Below are positions 28,501-35,875 of a stretch of DNA of 41,875 bases, piece after piece. Position numbers and translations under genes: made by a program. Source of the stretch: Candidatus Cloacimonadota bacterium (lineage in GTDB: Bacteria > Hydrothermota > E44-bin80); the NCBI GenBank assembly GCA_004375965.1, contig SOIS01000018.1, positions 1 through 41,875 on the forward strand. Reading direction: 5' to 3'. How positions within the stretch are numbered: position 1 is the stretch's first letter; each line of letters opens with the position of its first letter. The notes under the pieces are model-generated. The model made no database searches and had not been told where the DNA came from. It saw nothing but the letters and a program-made list of their open reading frames with translations.

Positions 28501-29566
28501 CCTGCTCTGGCCCCCCTGTTAACTCTTCAATACCGTCTTCTTTAATAAGGATTGTTTCTTTTATTTTGACACTTCCCCAATCTGGAAGGTAGAGGGCTGG
28601 TTCTACAACAAAAACCATTCCAGACTTCAATACCTCCTGGTTATTTGGTGAAAGTGAGATACCGCCTTTAACGAGCCCTGTTGATTCTCCGAGTGGGTGG
28701 AAAAAATATTGTGCATGTCCCATCTCCTCGAAGTAGTTTCTGACAACCGCATCAGCTGCTGATGCGATAATACCAGGCTTGATAAATTCCTTCATTTTTT
28801 TATACGCAGAAAGAACAATATTATAAATTTCTTCCTGTTTTGCATCTGTTTCACCATAAAAAAAGGTTTTCGCCATCTCGGCAATATAACCTTTATATAC
28901 AGCTCCCATATCTATCAAAACTATGTCATTATCTCTCAACCCCTCCATTGTAGATACTGGAAAGATATTTGCAGTCTTCTTTCCAAAAGCAACCCTTGTG
29001 GGAAAAGCCCGCCTCTCACTCCCCTCTTGATGAAGTTCAACATCAATGATATTTCTCAGTTCTATCTCACCGCACCCATTTACAATTTTGTCCTTTACTC
29101 TCTTATAGACATTTCTCAAAATTGAAGCGGACTTTCTAATGAATTCAATCTCTTCATCCGTTTTAACTGCTGCAAAATAAGGAATTGGATTTTCTACCCG
29201 CACACATCTATCTGAAACATCAATGTATTTTACACTTGCAAGTCCCATTCGTTCAACCTTTTCTTTCTCTATGACGTCTCTGACTTCTTTTATGTATCTA
29301 AAATGGTTTTCTATGAATGGTGTTGTTTCTGCCTCAATAACTTCAACAATTTCAGGAAGATATTCCTTTATGAGTGATAGAGTCAGTTGGTTTGATATGA
29401 GAATTACCTTATCTGGGGTGAGGAGAAGTATGAAATTTAACTCGATATAATTGAATGATTGGTTTATATGAAGTAGGTATAGTATATCAAATGGTGAATC
29501 AATAAGAAGACATCCTATTTTTTCTTCATTTATGTACTCCCTGATTTTTTCAATTTGTTCATTCAT
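28493..29566 (-). CDS. M24 family (Xaa-Pro) metallopeptidase
   Basis: AAVKTDEEIEFIRKSASI; DNDIVLIDMGAVYKGYIAEMAKTFFYGE; GMVFVVEPALYLPDWGSVKIKETILI. Confidence 0.9.
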   Translation of the reverse strand: MNEQIEKIREYINEEKIGCLLIDSPFDILYLLHINQSFNYIELNFILLLTPDKVILISNQLTLSLIKEYLPEIVEVIEAETTPFIENHFRYIKEVRDVIEKEKVERMGLASVKYIDVSDRCVRVENPIPYFAAVKTDEEIEFIRKSASILRNVYKRVKDKIVNGCGEIELRNIIDVELHQEGSERRAFPTRVAFGKKTANIFPVSTMEGLRDNDIVLIDMGAVYKGYIAEMAKTFFYGETDAKQEEIYNIVLSAYKKMKEFIKPGIIASAADAVVRNYFEEMGHAQYFFHPLGESTGLVKGGISLSPNNQEVLKSGMVFVVEPALYLPDWGSVKIKETILIKEDGIEELTGGPEQDE

Positions 29567-29590
29567 TTTGAACCTCTTCCTTTAAATATT

Positions 29591-29885
29591 AGCACACAGA
29601 TATTCGCAGATAAAACAGATTTCCACTGATAAATTCATCTAAAGTTCAGACCTAAGACATGAGACCAAAGACATAAGGCTTTTTCCTCCCATTATCCTAA
29701 TTTTTATCTTTAAGGTTTTCGAACTCTGACAAGCGTAGTATAACTCTTTCCAAAACAGAGAAAAAGTCGTTGGGAAGAGCGGATATGGTACTGTGAGACT
29801 TACTTCTTAAGTCGGTTGTTTGAATCCTACTATACATATACATAAGTCTGTGACTATCTTTTTAATCAGTGGTAATCTGTGTGCT
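29591..29885. repeat. Intergenic segment bracketed by inverted copies of AGCACACAGAT...CCACTGATWA
   Basis: AGCACACAGAT 29591-29601 / ATCTGTGTGCT 29875-29885; CCACTGAT 29623-29630 / ATCAGTGG 29865-29872; contains AGAC heptads at 29648-29675. Confidence 0.75.
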
Positions 29886-32195
29886 GGTTTCGGTGTTGTT
29901 TTGGGGCTTCAGATTCCATAAAAGCATATATATCTCTTTTTTTGCAAGCACTCTCTTCACATAACTCCTTGTCTCGCTATATGTAATCATATCAAAATAT
30001 GTTGGGAAATCTTCCCCCCATCTTCTTTTCCACTCTTTGGCTTTTCGCTCACCTGCATTATATGCTGCAAGGCTGAACTCATAACTTTTAAGTTTTCTTT
30101 GAAGTTCTGAAAAATGGGCAGCACCGAGGTCAATACTTAGTTCAGGTTTTTTACTTAACTCTTTTGATCCATCATATTCTATCACGTTGTTTTTTGCAAC
30201 CACTTCAGCAACTGAGGGTAAAAGTTGCGTAAGTCCTACTGCGTTAGCAATGGATACTGCATTTCTTTGAAAAGCACTCTCCTGATGAATAAGAGCAACC
30301 ATAATCTCTGCTTTAACTCCATACATCTTTGATTTTTCAATAATTGTTGGGAGGTAGAGGAGTGGGTATTCTATTTTCAAGAGTTCTTCCGGTGCCTTTG
30401 AAAAATAACTTCCTGGTGATTTCGCTTTTACTTTAAGAGAGTAGATTATTGATTCATAATCAAAACCTTTTTCACTGAAAAGTTTGGCAAGGGAATAAGA
30501 AACATAAGGGGTTTGTTTGATATGAGAAAATGAACTTTTGGCTTTGGAAACAAGACCTATATCAAGAAAAACTTCTCCTCTATGCCAGTATATCTTTTCA
30601 TCCTCTGTTAAGGTTAGAAAAGTATCAGTCCAGGTGGAAAGCCACTTTTTTGTGTCAACTTCAGCGGTAGTAATGTTATTACCACCGAGATAGAATGAAT
30701 AAAAACCGAGAGGGGTTTCCGTTTTAATCATTCCCCATAGAGAATCCCTCCTAACTATGTTATTCCTTTTGTCTTCCAACCTGCCGAGCCAGTAGAGTGC
30801 GGAAACATAGTCACTTCTGCCCTTTCTTGACATATAAAGTGCTTTGTTAAAAAATTCTTCTGCAAGTGATAGCTTGTTCTTTCTGTAACTTAGAATCCCT
30901 CCCCTTAACATCGCCTTGAATATGTAATCACCTTTTACAAATTCTTCTTTCATCTTTTTGTAAATTTTAAGAGCTGAATCAAAATTGCCCTTATTCTCTT
31001 TTAAGAGTGCGGATAAGTAGAGTGCATTATCTGCGAATCTATTCTTTTTATCCCTTCCTACATCGCTATAATCCTTTATTGCACTTTCATAATCACCAAT
31101 CTTTTCCTCTGCCATTCCAAGATAGTATATAATAGTTTGTCTCTTTTCAGGATACCTGTCCTTTAATTTTCTGAATATCGATACTGCGTTTTTATTCTGT
31201 CTCAGTTTGTAGTATGACATGCCAAGAAGGTAAAGAGTATAATTGTTATCGGGTTCCTTAATACATAGCTCAAGAAGATTTCGTGCATTTAAATAATCCT
31301 TCCTGGAGTAACAGAGTTTTGCAAGTTTCATATATTCTTTTTTCTGCAATTTTGATGCTTTCAGGAGTTTGATACCTGCACTGTATGCTCCTCCCCCTCC
31401 ACCATCAAGGATTCTGTGATACAACTGGAAAGCCTTCTCTTCATACTCCATCGCTAAGAATATGTTCGCCTTTTCCAGTTCAAGTATGCTTTTTTTCTCG
31501 GGAGAGTCTTTTTCCATCAAAGAAACAAGTCTGAGTGCTTCATTATATTTTTCATTTTTATAAAAATAGTCTAACAACTCTTTGCCAACTATGTACTTTT
31601 CATTTTTATTCTTGATTACCTTTCCAAGTTTACTGAAGAGGTCAATTATACTTCCAGGAACATCTTTTGCTAACTGACAGTATGCAATCCTTTTACTTAA
31701 AAAACCAGAAATTACATTAAAAGAAGGTGCGAGAACAATATAGAGAGATTCCGCTTTTATCAAATTTCCTGTTTTCTCAAAACAGAGAGCCTTTTTCAGA
31801 GCAGAAATCTTTCCATCACCAAGACAATGTAATGCATTTTCGTAATCTTCTATTCTGTAATAGATTTCACCGAGTATAGAGTCAAAATCCGTATTATTTG
31901 GAACTATATTTTTATAATGTTTGATAAGCTCAATGGCTTTATTGTATTCCCTGAATCTCTCATAAAGTTTTATAAGGTCAAAGATCCCCTCTCTTGAGGT
32001 TTTATCAAAGAAAAGTAATAGGTTATAGAGGTCAAATGCTTCGATAAAGTTTTCATTGTCAACCGCTTTCCGTGCCTCATTCAGAATATTATGTGTAATG
32101 TCATTTCCCTTTTTTGTGTCATAAAAAAAACAACTGAGGATTAATAATGAAAAAATAACAAAGAAGGAATTTATAATAAATTTTTTGATAAACAT
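29862..32195 (-). CDS. TPR-containing soluble lytic murein transglycosylase (Slt-like)
   Basis: MVALIHQESAFQRNAVSIANAVGLTQLLPSVAEVV...FSLAAYNAGERKAKEWKRRW; TPR-type helices; N-terminal hydrophobic LLILSC. Start revised to MFIKKF. Confidence 0.9.
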   Translation of the reverse strand: MFIKKFIINSFFVIFSLLILSCFFYDTKKGNDITHNILNEARKAVDNENFIEAFDLYNLLLFFDKTSREGIFDLIKLYERFREYNKAIELIKHYKNIVPNNTDFDSILGEIYYRIEDYENALHCLGDGKISALKKALCFEKTGNLIKAESLYIVLAPSFNVISGFLSKRIAYCQLAKDVPGSIIDLFSKLGKVIKNKNEKYIVGKELLDYFYKNEKYNEALRLVSLMEKDSPEKKSILELEKANIFLAMEYEEKAFQLYHRILDGGGGGAYSAGIKLLKASKLQKKEYMKLAKLCYSRKDYLNARNLLELCIKEPDNNYTLYLLGMSYYKLRQNKNAVSIFRKLKDRYPEKRQTIIYYLGMAEEKIGDYESAIKDYSDVGRDKKNRFADNALYLSALLKENKGNFDSALKIYKKMKEEFVKGDYIFKAMLRGGILSYRKNKLSLAEEFFNKALYMSRKGRSDYVSALYWLGRLEDKRNNIVRRDSLWGMIKTETPLGFYSFYLGGNNITTAEVDTKKWLSTWTDTFLTLTEDEKIYWHRGEVFLDIGLVSKAKSSFSHIKQTPYVSYSLAKLFSEKGFDYESIIYSLKVKAKSPGSYFSKAPEELLKIEYPLLYLPTIIEKSKMYGVKAEIMVALIHQESAFQRNAVSIANAVGLTQLLPSVAEVVAKNNVIEYDGSKELSKKPELSIDLGAAHFSELQRKLKSYEFSLAAYNAGERKAKEWKRRWGEDFPTYFDMITYSETRSYVKRVLAKKEIYMLLWNLKPQNNTETSTQITTD

Positions 32196-32307
32196 TATGT
32201 TTTGAATGGTTTCTTTCCATTTATGAACTAACAAAACATGCAGTAACTATTTCATAATAAGCCAGTTATATAATACTTCATTGATAGGAGAAAGTCAAGG
32301 AAAAATT

Positions 32308-32339
32308 AGGTGTCTCTGAAAAACTTCTCAGAGACACCT
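32308..32339. repeat. 12-bp perfect-stem hairpin AGGTGTCTCTGA-AAAACTTC-TCAGAGACACCT
   Basis: Direct sequence; followed by two GATTACACAGAT direct repeats (32340-32351, 32361-32372). Confidence 0.85.
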
Positions 32340-32429
32340 GATTACACAGATACAGAAATCGATTACACAGATTTAATACTAAATATCGGTTTTTTTGAAT
32401 GTAGCCACAGACTGAAACCCGCGCAGCGT

Positions 32430-32474
32430 TGTCATTGCGAGTATTATTTCATAATTTCTACCGAAGCAATCCCA
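32430..32474. mobile_element. Partial copy of the TGTCATTGCGA...CGAAGCAATCCC element seen at 26570
   Basis: TGTCATTGCGAG...CGAAGCAATCCC shares the terminus and an internal motif with 26570-26704; no second terminus. Confidence 0.6.
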
Positions 32475-32498
32475 CCCTTTCTTTCCAATGTTTTATGT

Positions 32499-32601
32499 CA
32501 GCGAAGCGTTAATTTACAGCGAATGCGTTTATTTAACAGGCGGAGCCGTTTGTTACACAGCACGAATGTGCATTTGTTTTACAGCGATAGCGTTTATTTT
32601 A
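32499..32601. repeat. Tandem array of five variable mini-hairpins with conserved GTTTATTTTA-CA spacer
   Basis: CA[GC-GAA-GC]GTTAATTTA CA[GC-GAAT-GC]GTTTATTTAA CA[GGC-GGA-GCC]GTTTGTTACA CA[GCAC-GAAT-GTGC]ATTTGTTTTA CA[GC-GATA-GC]GTTTATTTTA. Confidence 0.85.
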
Positions 32602-33231
32602 CTTCGGGAGGATTATATGGGGATACCTTTTGTCCCTCTTTTCTTCTTTCTCCTTCATTTCCGGTTGTTTAATTCCAGGTACTAAAAGTGTCTGTTTTTC
32701 TTCAGGAGTGATTACCTTTTTTGGTAGAAAATCCATTATATATTTCCATATCTTCGGGTCATCTGAAAGCGGGTGATTTTTTACTTGTTTTGCAAAGAGG
32801 ATAAGAAACAATGGTATATATTCGGGTAACATTCCCAATGCAAGAAGTCTGAAATAGGCATCTAAACTCAGTAATAGTTGCTCAGGTGCTTCTCTATTTT
32901 CAACTATAGAAACAAAACATTCTTTTATCTTATTGAGAACATCAGGAGTTATAGTATTTCTTATTCCTTTTCTTATAAAATCAACAGGTTTCTGCTCTGG
33001 CTCTTCCTTTACGGATTTTAGATATTCGTCGAGTTTTGCATTGTCAAACTCAATATCTCTTATTTCTTCTAAATCGGAGAGAGATAGGGTTGCCAGCATC
33101 ATGTTATTGAGTACTTCAGGCTCAATCCTCTTTTTTGAAGTTGGTGGGGGGATTTTCTTTTTTTGCTTTTTTTTACCCCTTTTCTTTGCAAGCCGATCCT
33201 TAACTCTTTTTTTCTTTGTTTTTTTGCTCAT
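32599..33231 (-). CDS. Hypothetical protein, Lys-rich N-terminus
   Basis: 210-aa ORF overlapping the 3' end of valS by 32 bp; basic N-terminus MSKKTKKKRVKDRLAKKRGKKKQKKK. Confidence 0.6.
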   Translation of the reverse strand: MSKKTKKKRVKDRLAKKRGKKKQKKKIPPPTSKKRIEPEVLNNMMLATLSLSDLEEIRDIEFDNAKLDEYLKSVKEEPEQKPVDFIRKGIRNTITPDVLNKIKECFVSIVENREAPEQLLLSLDAYFRLLALGMLPEYIPLFLILFAKQVKNHPLSDDPKIWKYIMDFLPKKVITPEEKQTLLVPGIKQPEMKEKEEKRDKRYPHIILPK

Positions 33232-35872
33232 CCTTTTTCACCTCTACAAGGGAGGTAAGGTTTTTCTGCAGCCTCTCAATCTTTGAGAGGAAATCCGTCC
33301 GTTTTTTCTCTGTCTTTTCTACAACCTCTTTCGGGGCTTTCTTGAGAAATTTTGAATTTGCCAGTTTCTTATCAAGCAGGACTGATTCTTTTTCCAGTTT
33401 CTTTATCTCTTTTGTTAATCGCTCCTTTTCAATTTCAATGTCAATAAGACCTTTTAGAGGAACATAAATCTCCATATCTCCCACCACCCAGGATGCGGAA
33501 AAGGGAGGTTTTTTAATAGTGGATTCAATCGTTAAGGAATCTACCTTTGCTAGTTCTTTAATGTATATTTCATAAGGAGATAACCAGTCAAGTGAAGATG
33601 ATTTTGATGAAGTAATTATGCAAGGTGATGGGCGCTTTGGAGGTATACTCATTTCTCCTCTGATGTTTCTCAAAGCCATAATAATCTCTTTTAAGAGCTC
33701 AAACTCCTTTTCAATATCCCTTTTAATAAATCCCTTCTCGGAAGTTGGCCATGTGCTTACCATTATGCTTTTTTCGCTATGCGGAAGTCTCTGGTAAATT
33801 TCCTCTGTAATAAAAGGCATAAATGGATGAAGGAGTTTTAATAGCGTCTTCATTGCTTGTGTCATAACAGAGCAAATGTTCTGGTTTATCTTCTTGTCAC
33901 CTTGTTTTATGATGGGTTTTATCATCTCGAGGTACCAGTCACAGAATTCGTGCCAGAAAAACTCATAAAGTGTTTTTGCAACGTCGTTAAACCTGTAATG
34001 TCTTAACAAAGAAGTGATTTCGTTGTTAAGCTTCTGGAGTTTTGAAAGAATCCATTCACCCTCTTTTGTCTCTGGTTCAACAACCTGGTCTTTAATTTCT
34101 ATTCCTTCCTTTTCTATAGTTGTTAAAATAAATCTTGCTGCATTCCATATTTTGTTTGCGAAATTTCTGCCCACTTCAATTCTTTCTTTGCTGAAGAGAA
34201 CATCCTGCCCCTCTGGGGTTATAAAAAGAAGTCCAATCCTCAAAGCATCTGCCCCAAACTCTTTAATGAGATCAAGTGGGTCAGGAGAATTACCAAGTGA
34301 TTTGGATAGTTTTACCCTCTTTTCATCCCTGACCATTCCGTTGAAATATACATCCTTGAATGGAATCTTACCGGTAAATTCCAGAGATGCCATAATCATT
34401 CTTGCAACCCAGAGAAAGATTATGTCCCATCCTGTTATAAGAGTATCAGTTGGGTAGAAATAATTGAGTTCTTCTGTTTCATCAGGCCAACCAAATGTGG
34501 AAAAAGGCCAGAGCCAGGATGAAAACCAGGTGTCGAGAACATTCTCGTCCTGTTTAAATTCACAAGACCCGCATTTACCACACTTTTCTGGTTTTTCAAC
34601 GCTTACAAAAAATTCATTGCATTTTTCGCAGTACCATACAGGAATTCTGTGTCCCCACCACAGTTGCCTCGAGATACACCAATCCCTAACATTTTCCAGC
34701 CAGTGGAAATAAACCTTTTTCCATCTGGGCAAGTGAAAGGCAATATCACCTCTCTTTACAACCTCAATTGCCTTTTCTGCAAGCGGTTTCATTTTTACGA
34801 ACCACTGTTCAGAAAGATAGGGCTCAATTATTGTATCGCAGCGGTAACAGTGGCCAACAGAATAGGTGTGCTCTGTGACCTTCTTCAAGAGTCCCATCTC
34901 TTTCAAATCACCAATAAGTGCTTTTCTGGCATTAAACCTATCCATTCCCTTATACTTACCTGCTTCCTCTGTCATTTTTCCTTCACTATCTATAACAAAG
35001 ATTACATCAAGATTATGTCTTTTCGATATCTCGAAATCATTCGCATCGTGTGCTGGAGTGACCTTTACGAGTCCCGTTCCAAATTTTGGGTCTACAAAAT
35101 CATCTTCGATTATCTTTATCTTTCTCCCAATTATTGGGATAACTATCCTCTTATTTTTATAAGGTTTAAATCTTTTATCTCCAGGATGATATGCAAGAGC
35201 TGTATCACCAAGCATCGTTTCGGGTCTTGTTGTAGCTACGGTAAGAAATCCCTTTTTACCTTCAACAGGATATTTTATATAGTATAGACTTCCTTTAATT
35301 TCAATGTGTTCAACCTCATCATTGGAAATCGCAGTTTTACATCGTGGGCAGTAGTTTATGATGTAGTTACCTTTATAGATCAATCCCTTTTCATAGAGTC
35401 TACAGAAAACCTCCTGAACTGCTCTTGAAAGCCCTTTATCAAGGGTAAATCTCTTCCTCCTCCAGTCACACGATGAGCCAAGTCTTTTTAGTTGAGTTAA
35501 AATCCTTTGCTCATATATTTCTTTCCATTCCCACACCTTTTCAATAAACTTTTCTCTTCCCAAATCGTGCCTTGATTTTCCTTCCTTCATAAGTTCCTTT
35601 TCAACCTCATTCTGGGTGGCTATTCCTGCATGGTCTGCTCCTGGCAACCAGAGAGCAGCATATCCCTGCATTCTCTTCCATCGTATCATAATATCCTGAA
35701 GTTCCATATTTAAAACGTGCCCAACTGTGAGAATCCCTGTTACATTTGGCGGGGGGATAAGAATAGTATAAGGTTTTTTGTCTATGTCTATATCAGCGTT
35801 GAAGAGTGATTCCTTTTCCCAAAAATCATACCATTTCTCTTCTATCCCTTTCGGATCATAGAATCTTTCCAT
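33200..35872 (-). CDS. valS: Valyl-tRNA synthetase
   Basis: PPPNVTGILTVGHVLN (HIGH region), RWKRMQGYAALWLPGADHAGIATQ, VKLSKSLGNSPDPLDLI (KMSKS), C-terminal coiled coil. Confidence 0.97.
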   Translation of the reverse strand: MERFYDPKGIEEKWYDFWEKESLFNADIDIDKKPYTILIPPPNVTGILTVGHVLNMELQDIMIRWKRMQGYAALWLPGADHAGIATQNEVEKELMKEGKSRHDLGREKFIEKVWEWKEIYEQRILTQLKRLGSSCDWRRKRFTLDKGLSRAVQEVFCRLYEKGLIYKGNYIINYCPRCKTAISNDEVEHIEIKGSLYYIKYPVEGKKGFLTVATTRPETMLGDTALAYHPGDKRFKPYKNKRIVIPIIGRKIKIIEDDFVDPKFGTGLVKVTPAHDANDFEISKRHNLDVIFVIDSEGKMTEEAGKYKGMDRFNARKALIGDLKEMGLLKKVTEHTYSVGHCYRCDTIIEPYLSEQWFVKMKPLAEKAIEVVKRGDIAFHLPRWKKVYFHWLENVRDWCISRQLWWGHRIPVWYCEKCNEFFVSVEKPEKCGKCGSCEFKQDENVLDTWFSSWLWPFSTFGWPDETEELNYFYPTDTLITGWDIIFLWVARMIMASLEFTGKIPFKDVYFNGMVRDEKRVKLSKSLGNSPDPLDLIKEFGADALRIGLLFITPEGQDVLFSKERIEVGRNFANKIWNAARFILTTIEKEGIEIKDQVVEPETKEGEWILSKLQKLNNEITSLLRHYRFNDVAKTLYEFFWHEFCDWYLEMIKPIIKQGDKKINQNICSVMTQAMKTLLKLLHPFMPFITEEIYQRLPHSEKSIMVSTWPTSEKGFIKRDIEKEFELLKEIIMALRNIRGEMSIPPKRPSPCIITSSKSSSLDWLSPYEIYIKELAKVDSLTIESTIKKPPFSASWVVGDMEIYVPLKGLIDIEIEKERLTKEIKKLEKESVLLDKKLANSKFLKKAPKEVVEKTEKKRTDFLSKIERLQKNLTSLVEVKKDEQKNKEKKS

Positions 35873-35875
35873 ACC

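Noticed and set aside
32499-32601. Mini-hairpin array considered as CRISPR
   Set aside because: Units of 18-24 bp with a ~12-bp constant part and self-complementary inserts; far too short for repeats/spacers; no cas genes.
32310-32685. ORFs of 120 and 65 aa
   Set aside because: Composed entirely of hairpins and repeats and overlapping the 3' part of a minus-strand gene.
34649-35287. 212-aa plus-strand ORF
   Set aside because: Antisense within valS; no recognisable motifs; shadow ORF.
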